From: Intestinibacillus sp964580155
GTDB taxonomy: Bacteria; Bacillota; Clostridia; Oscillospirales; Butyricicoccaceae
Direction of reading: 5' to 3'
DNA length: 40,320 bases
Assembly: GCA_964580155.1 (NCBI GenBank)
Contig: CAZOJP010000014.1
Coordinates: 1-40,320, forward strand
Shown: in pieces, positions 25,392-33,669 of the stretch
Numbering within the stretch: the first letter of the stretch is position 1
Layout: every line of letters starts with the position of its first letter
Translations under genes and position numbers: made by a program
The notes under the pieces: generated by a model
What the model was told of the DNA's origin: nothing
Databases searched by the model: none
Seen by the model: only the letters and a program-made list of their open reading frames with translations

Positions 25392-26177
25392 ATGGCGATC
25401 GAAGTATTCAACCGCTATGAAAACAAATACATATTGGACGCAGCCACCGTTCCAATGCTGCAAAGCAGGCTTTTGGAACATATGCGACCGGACGCCTATA
25501 ACGAGGATCGCGAAACCTATACGATTACAAACCTCTACTACGATACCCCGGACAGCCACCTGATTCGCACCTCTCTCGCCAAACCGAAATACAAAGAAAA
25601 GCTGCGGCTTCGCGCCTACGGCATAGCGGCACCGGACGCAAAGGTCTATGTGGAGATTAAAAAGAAGGTCGCCGGCCTTGTAAACAAGCGGCGCAGCGCC
25701 TTAAAGCTGCAGGAAGCCTACGCCTTCCTGGAATCCGGGATATTGCCCAAGGCGCAGCCCTATCAAAACCGTCAGGTTCTGCGCGAGATTGACTATATGC
25801 TCCAAATTCATGCGCTTCAGCCCGCGCTCTATCTGGCTTATGACCGGCGGGCATATTTCGGCATCGCACAGCCCGATCTTCGCATTTCGTTTGACCGCAA
25901 GATCCGCACCCGGCGCTATGATCTGTCGCTCGAAGCCGGAGATCATGGTGCGCTGCTGCTTGCGCCGGATCGGTGGGTGATGGAAATAAAGGTAGCGCAG
26001 AGCATCCCGTTCTGGCTGAGCAGGCTGCTTTCGGACTATCAAATTTATCCCGCGAGCTTTTCCAAATACGGGACGGAGTATCGGCAAACCCTGCAAGCAG
26101 AGCAGAGTTTCCGCCCGGCAGACGGCTTTCCGGCACAGGACGCGGTATGGCCTCTCATCGCCGCCGCAAACGCTTAA
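25392..26177 (+). CDS. VTC-domain (polyphosphate polymerase-like) protein
   Basis: 261 residues. A tunnel-fold protein of the VTC family (related to the triphosphate tunnel metalloenzymes); the yeast VTC4 homologue makes polyphosphate from ATP. Basic and acidic tunnel residues are visible: RYENKYIL, KEKLRLRAYG, YVEIKKK, KRR, a late EIK (VMEIKV) and SFSKYG near the end. No SPX or membrane domain. AAAGGAG precedes the ATG. First of three tightly spaced genes. Bacterial proteins of this type often accompany DUF4956 and CotH-like or secreted repeat proteins; their substrates are not established, so a polyphosphate role is inference. Confidence 0.85.
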   Translation: MAIEVFNRYENKYILDAATVPMLQSRLLEHMRPDAYNEDRETYTITNLYYDTPDSHLIRTSLAKPKYKEKLRLRAYGIAAPDAKVYVEIKKKVAGLVNKRRSALKLQEAYAFLESGILPKAQPYQNRQVLREIDYMLQIHALQPALYLAYDRRAYFGIAQPDLRISFDRKIRTRRYDLSLEAGDHGALLLAPDRWVMEIKVAQSIPFWLSRLLSDYQIYPASFSKYGTEYRQTLQAEQSFRPADGFPAQDAVWPLIAAANA

Positions 26178-26199
26178 AGACAAAAGGAGTATCCTCACC

Positions 26200-26886
26200 A
26201 TGTTCGATTCAATTTTTTCCACACTCAGCGCCGACGCATCACTCACGCTGCCCGGGCTACTGCTCGCGCTGGGCGCAGCCCTTGCGCTCGGTCTGGCAAT
26301 CAGTCTCGTCTATATGAAAACCCACACAGCCCACGCGCCCTCTCCGAGCTTCGCGCTGACGCTTGTCATTCTCCCGATGGTCATCACGGTGATTATCCTG
26401 CTGGTTGGAAACAACGTGGCGCGCGCCTTCAGCCTTGCAGGCGCATTTTCCATCATCCGCTTTCGCAGCGCACCGGGGGATCCCAAGGACATCACCTATG
26501 TGCTGCTGTGCATGGCGGTGGGACTGGCAGCGGGCATGGGATTCATTGCGTATGCGGCCATTGTTGCGCTCTCCCTGTGCCTTGTCATCGTCCTGCTCGA
26601 GGTCATCGGCTTCGGCCAAGCCAAGGGCACGCGCAAGATTCTTAAAATCACGATTCCGGAAAATCTGGATTATGAACACACCTTCGATTCCATTTTGGAG
26701 AAATACACCCTTTCTTCCGCCCTGCACAAGGTCAAAACAGCGGATTTGGGCAGCCTGTACGAGCTGTCCTATTCCATCACCACCAAGAACGACATCAGCG
26801 AAAAAGAGTTGATCGACGAGCTGCGCTGCCGCAACGGCAATTTGAACATCACACTGGTGCGGGACGCGCATACAGGAGAATTTTAA
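26200..26886 (+). CDS. DUF4956 membrane protein
   Basis: 228 residues. Four hydrophobic helices lie in the first 150 residues; a soluble C-terminal domain of about 75 residues follows. The invariant-looking cytoplasmic loop NVARAFSLAGAFSIIRFRS and APGDPKDITY identifies DUF4956. The family is uncharacterised but repeatedly found beside VTC-domain genes, as here (22-bp gap upstream, 13-bp gap downstream). AAAAGGAG lies 11 bases before the ATG. It may form the membrane part of a polymer or surface system with its neighbours; this is inference. Confidence 0.85.
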   Translation: MFDSIFSTLSADASLTLPGLLLALGAALALGLAISLVYMKTHTAHAPSPSFALTLVILPMVITVIILLVGNNVARAFSLAGAFSIIRFRSAPGDPKDITYVLLCMAVGLAAGMGFIAYAAIVALSLCLVIVLLEVIGFGQAKGTRKILKITIPENLDYEHTFDSILEKYTLSSALHKVKTADLGSLYELSYSITTKNDISEKELIDELRCRNGNLNITLVRDAHTGEF

Positions 26887-26899
26887 AGGGAGAATACCG

Positions 26900-28774
26900 A
26901 TGAAACTACAAATACGATCCGCAATCCTTGCCGCGCTGCTCCTTGCAGGCTTTCTGGCAGGCTGCGCGCAGACGGGCAATTCGTCATCCGCGGCTGAAGC
27001 CCTTCCTGCCGCGGCGCACACGCAAACTTTGTCGGCGCACGTTTCCGACAGCGACACCGATGCCTCATGGCGCGATTCCGACACCACAATCACTTTAAGC
27101 GGCTCCTCTATCGCGGTCTCCGGAACCGGCGCCGCGGCAAGCGGCAATGTGGTGACGATCACCGCAGCCGGAACCTATGTTGTATCGGGCACGCTGGCGG
27201 ATGGGCAAATTCTCATCGCCGCCGCAAGCACCGATGAGGTGCATCTGGTGCTCAACGGCGCGCACATCACAAGCAAGACCGGCGCGCCCCTCTATGCCTC
27301 CCAATGCAAGAAGCTGATTGTTACGCTGGCGGACGGAACGCAAAACAGCCTGACAGACGGCGGCGCGGACTTTCAGTATGCCGATGCGGCGGAGGAGGAA
27401 CCCAACGCGGCACTGTTTTGCAAGGACGATCTGACCCTCAACGGCACCGGCTCGCTGACCGTGCAGGCGGACTTTCATAACGGCATCGGCAGCAAGGACA
27501 ATCTGCTGATTGTCAGCGGCGAGATTGCGGTTTCCGCCGCAAATCACGGCCTGCGTGGCAATGACTCGGTGACCGTGCTCGCCGGCAGCCTGAGCATTGC
27601 CGCAGGCAACGACGGCATCCAGACGAATAACAGCAAGGACAGCGCCCTCGGCTGGGTGCTGATCGAAAGCGGTGACCTTGCGATTGCCGCCGGACACGAT
27701 GGGATCCAGGCGGATACGGCAATCTGCGTAGCAGGGGGCGCGCTTAACATCACGACGGGCGCGGCCTCCTCTTCCGATACCACATCGGACAGCTACAAGG
27801 GCATGAAGGCCGCCACCGACATCACGGTTATCGGCGGCAGTCTCGTCATTTCCAGCGAAGACGACAGCATCCATGCAAACGGCAATATCACGATTGAGGA
27901 CGGCACCTTGACCCTGTCCTCGGGAGATGACGGCATTCATGCCGACGGAAACCTGACCGTTCACGCCGGTACAATCAAGGTCACCCAATCCTATGAGGGG
28001 CTTGAGGCAGCAAATATCCGTATCACCGGCGGCGACATCGACCTCGTGTCCTCCGATGACGGGCTCAACGCAGCAGGCGGCGCGGATCAAAGCGGAGCCG
28101 GTGAGCGGTTCGGAAAAAGCAGCTTTGCCGCAAGCGACGCATACAGCATTGACATCAGCGGCGGCACGATCCGTATCGCGGCGGGCGGCGACGGAATAGA
28201 CTCCAACGGCACACTGACAATCAGCGGCGGCACCATTGTTTCCATCATTGCGTCCACACCGGACAACGGGGCGCTGGACGCGGACGGAACCGTTACCTTT
28301 ACGGGCGGCACCATCCTCTACGGCGGCACGGGCACCGGCTCCGCACCGGGCGAGGGCTCCACGCAAAGCTATGTGTATATCGACTCCGGACTCCAGGCAA
28401 ATCAGGAGATAACGGTTCAAAAGGACGGGCAGACCTTGATTGCCTTTACGCCGACGGAAGACCTGCAATCCCTCGCCCTCTCCTCCCCCGACATCCAAAG
28501 CGGCGAAAGCTATGACGTATACAGCGCAGGCAGCCTGCTCTCGGCCGTCACCGCCGGATCGGGCGGCAGCGGTATAGGCGGCGGCCCCGGCGGAAGAGGC
28601 CCCGGCGGCGGCATGGGCACGTGCTCGGCCTTGAACACCGTATCGATCTCCAGACAGCGGATAAACTCGCGCATTTCCTCCAGCCGTTCTACCTCGGTCG
28701 CTTCCTCAAAAAGTCCCTTTTGCTTATCCTTGGAAAGCGGCGTGTCGGGAAACAGGGTCAGCTCGGACGCGTAA
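26900..28774 (+). CDS. secreted beta-helix-like carbohydrate-binding-domain lipoprotein with chimeric C-terminus
   Basis: 624 residues. A lipoprotein signal (LLLAGFLAGC, lipid Cys at 22) leads to many short parallel-beta repeats of the type NGxLTxxxGDDGIHADGN and GGTIxIxxGxDGID (about 80-480), as in the carbohydrate-binding domain family once called DUF4353. A Gly-rich stretch (GGSGIGGGPGGRGPGGG) follows. After about residue 573 the sequence is the antisense of the radical SAM gene on the other strand and is very Ser/Arg-rich, so the last 51 residues are not native. Third gene of the VTC operon; probably exported to the surface. Repeated DG-Asp positions suggest calcium binding (inference). 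Confidence 0.8.
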   Translation: MKLQIRSAILAALLLAGFLAGCAQTGNSSSAAEALPAAAHTQTLSAHVSDSDTDASWRDSDTTITLSGSSIAVSGTGAAASGNVVTITAAGTYVVSGTLADGQILIAAASTDEVHLVLNGAHITSKTGAPLYASQCKKLIVTLADGTQNSLTDGGADFQYADAAEEEPNAALFCKDDLTLNGTGSLTVQADFHNGIGSKDNLLIVSGEIAVSAANHGLRGNDSVTVLAGSLSIAAGNDGIQTNNSKDSALGWVLIESGDLAIAAGHDGIQADTAICVAGGALNITTGAASSSDTTSDSYKGMKAATDITVIGGSLVISSEDDSIHANGNITIEDGTLTLSSGDDGIHADGNLTVHAGTIKVTQSYEGLEAANIRITGGDIDLVSSDDGLNAAGGADQSGAGERFGKSSFAASDAYSIDISGGTIRIAAGGDGIDSNGTLTISGGTIVSIIASTPDNGALDADGTVTFTGGTILYGGTGTGSAPGEGSTQSYVYIDSGLQANQEITVQKDGQTLIAFTPTEDLQSLALSSPDIQSGESYDVYSAGSLLSAVTAGSGGSGIGGGPGGRGPGGGMGTCSALNTVSISRQRINSRISSSRSTSVASSKSPFCLSLESGVSGNRVSSDA

Positions 28775-29364
28775 ACCAGCGTCGGATGGAGCTGATTGAT
28801 GACCTTTGCGGATTCCCTCGCATGGCTCATGCCGTAATTGCGGCCGCCCAGTCCGCCTAAAAAATTGACGATATACGGCATGCCCGCTTCATCCAGCTTG
28901 GACAGCTGCTCCACAACGGTCTCCGCCTGATAGCCCTTGTTCACCCGTTTAAGCAGCGCATCGTCACCGGATTCATTGCCAAAGTAGAAGTTGCTGTAGC
29001 CGGCTTCGGCAAGCCTGCGCAGCTCGTCCACTGTCTTATTTTTTACGTTATCGACACGCGCATATCCGCCGATGCTCTCGACAGACGGCAGATGCGCATG
29101 GATGAGCGCGGCAATCTGCATCAGCGCTTCGTACGGCAGAATAAAGGGGTCTGCCCCTTGCAGATAGATTCTCCGGTATGGTCGGCCGCTGTCTCTGATT
29201 TCCTTGATGTCTTGTTCAATTTCTTCCATTGGAGATGCCGCGAAAGGCGCATCCTTATAGAACGTGCAAAACTTGCACGCCGCATGGGAACACCCCGAGG
29301 TCACCTGCAAAAATCCGTCCATCGCCTCATACGGCGGACGATTGATGTCACTTGAAAAATGCAT
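28510..29364 (-). CDS. radical SAM protein with chimeric C-terminus
   Basis: 284 residues. The [4Fe-4S]-SAM motif is CSHAACKFC (C-x4-C-x2-C), after VTSG; TIM-barrel features include YLQGADPF and YSNFYFGNESGDDALLKRVNKGY, as in COG1032-type radical SAM proteins annotated near oxygen-independent coproporphyrinogen oxidase. The last 35 residues, beginning MPPPGPLPPGPPP, are the reverse strand of the Gly-rich tail of the facing lipoprotein gene, so the native 3' end is lost. The catalytic part looks whole. Last gene of a seven-gene minus-strand run, 48 bp after the macrodomain gene. Substrate unknown. Confidence 0.75.
   Translation of the reverse strand: MHFSSDINRPPYEAMDGFLQVTSGCSHAACKFCTFYKDAPFAASPMEEIEQDIKEIRDSGRPYRRIYLQGADPFILPYEALMQIAALIHAHLPSVESIGGYARVDNVKNKTVDELRRLAEAGYSNFYFGNESGDDALLKRVNKGYQAETVVEQLSKLDEAGMPYIVNFLGGLGGRNYGMSHARESAKVINQLHPTLVYASELTLFPDTPLSKDKQKGLFEEATEVERLEEMREFIRCLEIDTVFKAEHVPMPPPGPLPPGPPPIPLPPDPAVTAESRLPALYTS
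28611..28620. other. recombination or deletion junction between two convergent genes
   Basis: Left of this point the plus strand reads as the Gly-rich tail of the secreted lipoprotein; right of it the minus strand reads as the radical SAM protein. Each reading frame continues across into nonsense antisense sequence. The native 3' ends of both genes and any terminator are absent. Confidence 0.65.
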
Positions 29365-29412
29365 TTGCTTGACTCCTATCCTCGATATACATGGATCGCT
29401 GTGCGTCCTCCT

Positions 29413-30192
29413 TTAACCGAGCAGCCTCTGATAAATGAAGTCGTCCTCGTCCTGGAACACGTTGAATACGACCTTGATTGAGCTTCCGGTTTCGGCTTTA
29501 TAAGCCTCCACCGTTTTCACGGCAATTTCTGCGGCTTTTTGGTTTGGGAAATGAAATTCACCCGTACTGATACAGCAGAAAGCGACAGATCCGAGCTGCT
29601 TCTCGTCCGCCAGCTTCAAGCACGAACGATAGCAGGCGGCGAGCAGGTCGCAATCCCCTTGCGTGAGCGCACCGGATACGATGGGCCCTACGGTATGAAG
29701 GACATAGCGGCAGGGCAGGTTGTATGCCTTGGTGATTTTTGCTTGTCCGGTCGGCTCGGGAAAGCCCTGCTTTTCCATCATCTCCGCGCACTCCAGCCGC
29801 AGCCCCACACCGGCGAAGGTATGGATCGCGTTATCAATGCAGCCGTGAAGAGGACTGTAGCAGCCGGTCATCCCGCTGTTGGCGGCGTTCACGATGGCAT
29901 CCACCCGGAGCGTCGTAATATCGCCCTGCCACAAATACAGCTCCTGCCGCACAGGCTTCAGATTAGACAGCGCCGTGACCCCCTTGCGTGCGATTTCTTG
30001 TTGCAGAAAGGCATCTTGCAAACGGGTAAATTCATCGCTTATGGGGCGGGGCTCCCGCACATTGACCAGGGAGCGAAACAGCCGCCACTGCGCTTCCTCG
30101 GTGTGCGGAAATCCCGCTGCCTGCCCCCTGTAGTGCGGCATATCCTTCAGCAGCAGCTGATTCAGCCGTGCCAGCTGTTCGCATTTTGTCAT
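29413..30192 (-). CDS. zinc-dependent macrodomain protein-ADP-ribose hydrolase
   Basis: 259 residues. It would remove mono-ADP-ribose from protein. An N-terminal helical extension (about 1-85) precedes the macrodomain: GDITTLRVDAIVNAANSGMTGCYSPLHGCIDN, with the Cys/His/Cys pattern of the zinc-containing macrodomains found beside class M sirtuins, then HTFAG, LHTVGPIV and ISTGEFHFP. It lies 29 bp downstream of the SirTM gene, the standard writer-eraser pair. In Staphylococcus and Streptococcus the pair reverses ADP-ribosylation of a lipoylated GcvH-like protein; that target gene is not present here. Confidence 0.92.
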   Translation of the reverse strand: MTKCEQLARLNQLLLKDMPHYRGQAAGFPHTEEAQWRLFRSLVNVREPRPISDEFTRLQDAFLQQEIARKGVTALSNLKPVRQELYLWQGDITTLRVDAIVNAANSGMTGCYSPLHGCIDNAIHTFAGVGLRLECAEMMEKQGFPEPTGQAKITKAYNLPCRYVLHTVGPIVSGALTQGDCDLLAACYRSCLKLADEKQLGSVAFCCISTGEFHFPNQKAAEIAVKTVEAYKAETGSSIKVVFNVFQDEDDFIYQRLLG

Positions 30193-30221
30193 GTCCTGTC
30201 CCTCCCATCAGACTGCGCGCT

Positions 30222-31103
30222 TTACGCGGCAGAATACGCGCCGATTTGCGCCGCTATCGCGCCGATGTCCCCATTGATGCAGATGGCCCGGCTTGCAATC
30301 TCATGCGGACAGACCGCCTCGCCGTCATTGATGCAGGCATAAATCGCCTTTGGATTTTCCGCCGTCATCTGCCAGAAGGGATATTTGATAATGCCGGGGG
30401 TGTTCGATCCCACACCGAGCTCCAAAAAGAGAATCCGCATCCCCCTGTGCCGGCGGAGAAAATCGCTATAGCGCAGCGCGGCCCGCTGCCAGCCCGCGTC
30501 CTCCACAAAGCGGTCGTCCGAGCGCAGATTCATCGTCATGGGTTTGCCGCAAACCGGGCAGCGTGGAATAAGCGCCGCCGGGATGCGCATGTCCCTTTGT
30601 TCCTTGACCATGCGCGCGATCCGGTCCTTATTTTCATAGGTTTCGCGGCAGCAGGGCACGGAGCACTGAAACAGGCCATAATCGCCCTGTGTATAAAACA
30701 GACGATTTTTATCAAAGCCTGCCTTTTGAAAGCAGTGATCCACATTGGTGGTGAGCACAAAATAGTCCTTGCCCCGAACCAATTGGTGCAGCGCGTCATA
30801 AACCGGCTTGGGCGCAGCTTCATAGCGGTTCAGCTGAATGTACCGGCTCCAATACGCCCAATATTCCTCGGACGACGCATAGGCATAAAATCCGCCGGCA
30901 TACATATCGTGAAAGCCGTATTTCTCTTCAAAATCGCGAAAATTCTGCCGAAATCGTTCCCCTGAATAGTCAAATCCTGCCGAGGCGGAAAGTCCGGCAC
31001 CTGCGCCGATTATAACGGCATCCGCCGCTTCAAGCGCCGCTTTCAGCCTTGCAAGCTGTGCTTTTTCGACGCTGTGGCCGGCAGTCTCTCTTTTAAACCG
31101 CAT
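30222..31103 (-). CDS. class M sirtuin (SirTM), protein ADP-ribosyltransferase
   Basis: 293 residues. NAD+-binding Rossmann start VIIGAGAGLSASAGFDYSG; Cys pairs for a structural zinc in CSVPC and CPVC; NVDHCFQKAGF; TQGDYGLFQC, with Gln where ordinary sirtuins have the catalytic His, as in SirTM; ELGVGSNTPGIIKYPFW. SirTMs transfer ADP-ribose rather than deacetylate and are linked to oxidative-stress responses. Sixteen bases follow the PPC gene. Its usual substrate GcvH-L and ligase LplA2 are missing from the window, so another target is likely; products of this operon are candidates. Confidence 0.9.
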   Translation of the reverse strand: MRFKRETAGHSVEKAQLARLKAALEAADAVIIGAGAGLSASAGFDYSGERFRQNFRDFEEKYGFHDMYAGGFYAYASSEEYWAYWSRYIQLNRYEAAPKPVYDALHQLVRGKDYFVLTTNVDHCFQKAGFDKNRLFYTQGDYGLFQCSVPCCRETYENKDRIARMVKEQRDMRIPAALIPRCPVCGKPMTMNLRSDDRFVEDAGWQRAALRYSDFLRRHRGMRILFLELGVGSNTPGIIKYPFWQMTAENPKAIYACINDGEAVCPHEIASRAICINGDIGAIAAQIGAYSAA

Positions 31104-31119
31104 GTTATTTCACCGCCTT

Positions 31120-31557
31120 TTACGCCAGATTCCATACGTCGATGCCCGCATTTTCGTCAAACCGTCTGCCGATTTTCCCTTCCGCCGGGGTCAAGGTGAG
31201 TTCACCTGTGTAGCTGATTTCCGCTTCCTCCAAGTGACCGGCCGCGACCGCAGCCTCCCCATTGTCCTTGAGATAAGAAAAAACCGCGTGGCTGTGCGAA
31301 AAGGGCTCGCCGTTTTGGTCGATGGAGATGTTGCCCATCAGGGAGACCATTTCCAGCATGCCGGTGAGTGTGTGGTGTATAAACTCCCCTTTTTCCGCAA
31401 TCCAGGTGGACAGCACCGCCTTGCCGCAGGCGCCGATGCCCTGAAAATATCCGCCCTGCACCCGCTCCTTTGCGCAGACCTTTTTTATCGTTTCCACCAC
31501 TTTTTCGCCTTTGTCAATCCGCAGGTAAAGGGTGCCGTTTTCTTTTCTGTAATCCAT
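31120..31557 (-). CDS. PPC (DUF296) domain protein
   Basis: 145 residues, a single PPC domain. Small trimeric proteins of this fold occur alone in bacteria and fused to AT-hooks in plants. Visible features: GYFQGIGACGKAVLSTW, then the His-containing FSHSHAVFSYL and AAGHLEEAEI, matching the conserved His cluster that binds a metal in bacterial structures. No AT-hook. Spacing of 27 bp from the dehydrogenase and 16 bp to SirTM shows it belongs to the operon. Its function is not established; calling it DNA-binding would go beyond the evidence. Confidence 0.85.
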   Translation of the reverse strand: MDYRKENGTLYLRIDKGEKVVETIKKVCAKERVQGGYFQGIGACGKAVLSTWIAEKGEFIHHTLTGMLEMVSLMGNISIDQNGEPFSHSHAVFSYLKDNGEAAVAAGHLEEAEISYTGELTLTPAEGKIGRRFDENAGIDVWNLA

Positions 31558-31584
31558 TCTCCGCTTCCTTTCTAAACGAGCGCG

Positions 31585-32532
31585 CTACATCTCCACGACG
31601 ATCTTTCCGTTCACTTTTCCGGAGTCGAGCGCGATGCACGCGCTTTGCACATCCGAAAAGGCAAAGGTTTGCCCGATGCACGGCTCCAGATGATGCAGCT
31701 TTATAAAAGCAAACAGCGCATCCATGCTTGCCTGTGTCGGGTAATTGCTGAAAAATTCGGTCAGATATACGCCGTTTGGAATCTCCTTGATGGGATCGAA
31801 GCCGTTCAGCGCATATACACCGCCCAGTACGCCGGTGTTGCACACGATGCCGCCCGGCTCAACCGTCCTCAGCGTATCGCGCAGCGTCCTCGGCCCCACC
31901 AGCTCCAGCGCCTTTGTGATGCCGGTGCGCGTTCCTGCAAGCGTTCCCGTGTCCAGTACCGCCTCGTCCGCCCCTGTCAGCAGGTGCAGCTTTTCCTCCC
32001 GATGGGTGGTTGCGATGACCGTGCAGCCGAGCGCCTTTGCCAGCTGCACCGCGGCATAGCCCAGTGCGCAGGTGGCGCCCCGCACAAGCAGCGTATCCTC
32101 CGCACGAAGCCGCAGGCACTGAAGCAGCGAGCCCCACGCGGTAAAATACGTCTCCGGAACGGCTGCCAGCTTGCCCCACGGCAGCTCGGAGTCAACGGCG
32201 AACACCTGCTTTGTCGGCAGAAGCGCATATTCGGCATAGCTGCCGTGAAAGCTCCTGCCCATGCCGCCCATGAGGGCAGTCACCCTTTGCCCGATTTCAA
32301 ATCCGCTGTCCGAGGGGTCGGCGATCTGCCCCACGCACTCAATGCCCGGAATGATGGGCTTGGGAATATACGCTTCCCGAATTTCCGAAAGCCGCAAAAT
32401 CTGCTCGGAATGGTTCAGCCCAAAGGCCTTGACCTGCACCAGCACCCAGTCCGGCCGCACCTCGGGTATGCTTGTTTCCTCCGGGTGCACCTGCTCCGCC
32501 GGTGTCACCTCACGCAGTAGTACTGCTTTCAT
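31585..32532 (-). CDS. zinc-independent MDR-family NADPH:quinone-type oxidoreductase
   Basis: 315 residues. Medium-chain dehydrogenase/reductase fold: N-terminal GroES-like domain (AFGLNHSE, PGIECVGQI, GQRVTALMGG) and Rossmann domain with GATCALGYAAVQLAKALG (about 145-165). The catalytic zinc signature GHE and the structural four-Cys lobe are absent, as in quinone oxidoreductases. The ATG at 32532, with AAGGAG ten bases upstream, is preferred over one 13 codons earlier. It overlaps the 3' end of the radical SAM gene by 23 bp. It may reduce an electrophile or quinone, or a dehydro-residue of the modified peptide; neither is shown. Confidence 0.85.
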   Translation of the reverse strand: MKAVLLREVTPAEQVHPEETSIPEVRPDWVLVQVKAFGLNHSEQILRLSEIREAYIPKPIIPGIECVGQIADPSDSGFEIGQRVTALMGGMGRSFHGSYAEYALLPTKQVFAVDSELPWGKLAAVPETYFTAWGSLLQCLRLRAEDTLLVRGATCALGYAAVQLAKALGCTVIATTHREEKLHLLTGADEAVLDTGTLAGTRTGITKALELVGPRTLRDTLRTVEPGGIVCNTGVLGGVYALNGFDPIKEIPNGVYLTEFFSNYPTQASMDALFAFIKLHHLEPCIGQTFAFSDVQSACIALDSGKVNGKIVVEM

Positions 32533-33568
32533 CGCACTCAATCTCCTTCCAGCACTGCGGATCGGCATCATAAAAGCTGCCGCTCGTGCCGCTTGCCACG
32601 GCAGGACAGCCCCGACAATAGGGCATCAGCTCACATTTGGCGCATTTTTTAAACTTGCTGTAATCCCGATACCGCTCCATTTGGCAGACCCACACATCCG
32701 CGAGCCGATCCTCAAACACATTGCCGACCCGGCTGTCCTGCACTCGTCGGCAGGCGTAAATATCGCCGGTGGGCAAAATGGTTATATGGCAGTTTCCGCA
32801 GTTGCAGCCGCCGTAAATCATGCCGTCCTCCGCGTCTTCCGGGATTTTAAAGATGCCCTTTTCGTATTCGTAGAGTGTCCAGAGGTGGTCTTTGCGGTTG
32901 AAGTAGGTTTGGCACCCCGCAGCCTCGTACTCCTCGTATTTTTGGTGGCAGGTATCCAGCAGCGCACGGTATTCCGCAGGCGTCATGCCGGCATCGGCCT
33001 CGTCTCCGGTGGGACAGTAGCGCGCGAAGGCGAACACGTTGACGCCGGCTTTCACGGCGGTATCGATAATGTCCGGAACCTCTTTGATATTTGTGCCGGA
33101 TACCGTGGTCATCATCACCGAGCGGATACCCGCGCGGTTGATGCAGCCGATTTTCTCCAGCGTGATGTCAAAGCTCCCGGGCTTTCTGAACCAGTCGTGG
33201 GTTTCCCGCATCCCATCGAGCGAAAGCTGATATTTCTGACAGCCATGCTCCTTCAGCCGCGCACAGACCGCGTCATTCAAGTGAAACGGATTGCCGAGAA
33301 TGGTGAACGGAATATCGCGCTCTTTCATCAGCGCCAGAAGCCGCCAGAAATCCGGATGCAGAATCGGGTCGCCGCCGGTGATGTAAAAGTAGGGCAGGCG
33401 ATCATACACCTCACAAAAATCCAAGCAGTTATAAAAGGTGTCTTCCATCTGCTTCCAGCTCATCGAGTCAAGCTGCTTGCAGGTATCTTCCGAAAAGATA
33501 TAGCAGTGCTTGCAGCGCTGATCGCATTCGTCTGTAATGTGCCACTGAAAGGCGAAATATTCTTTCAT
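32510..33568 (-). CDS. radical SAM/SPASM peptide maturase of the ACGX-repeat type
   Basis: 352 residues. The SAM [4Fe-4S] motif CDQRCKHC lies near residue 14; YITGGDPILHPDFW follows, and the SPASM region (about 240-345) carries the auxiliary-cluster cysteines in CNCGNC, YACRR, CAKC, YCRGC and a late Cys. SPASM maturases use AdoMet radicals to crosslink peptide side chains, often at Cys (thioethers). The next gene upstream encodes a peptide with six ACG repeats, the substrate type known for this enzyme group. ATG with GGAG upstream; the 101-bp gap to the precursor holds a GC-rich hairpin. Confidence 0.9.
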   Translation of the reverse strand: MKEYFAFQWHITDECDQRCKHCYIFSEDTCKQLDSMSWKQMEDTFYNCLDFCEVYDRLPYFYITGGDPILHPDFWRLLALMKERDIPFTILGNPFHLNDAVCARLKEHGCQKYQLSLDGMRETHDWFRKPGSFDITLEKIGCINRAGIRSVMMTTVSGTNIKEVPDIIDTAVKAGVNVFAFARYCPTGDEADAGMTPAEYRALLDTCHQKYEEYEAAGCQTYFNRKDHLWTLYEYEKGIFKIPEDAEDGMIYGGCNCGNCHITILPTGDIYACRRVQDSRVGNVFEDRLADVWVCQMERYRDYSKFKKCAKCELMPYCRGCPAVASGTSGSFYDADPQCWKEIECDESSTTA

Positions 33569-33623
33569 CGTGTTCTCTCCGCTCTATGTAAAATCGGTTG
33601 TACCGCGTAACAATTCGGATGTC

Positions 33624-33647
33624 CCCGGCGAGAGCGTTCCCGCCGGG
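33624..33647 (-). promoter_or_regulatory. hairpin between precursor and maturase genes
   Basis: CCCGGCG (33624-33630) and CGCCGGG (33641-33647) form a 7-bp GC stem with a 10-nt loop and no T-run. Such a structure can protect the precursor mRNA end or reduce read-through, giving more precursor than enzyme. Confidence 0.5.
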
Positions 33648-33669
33648 AACCGCTTGGAACTCAGAGGGT

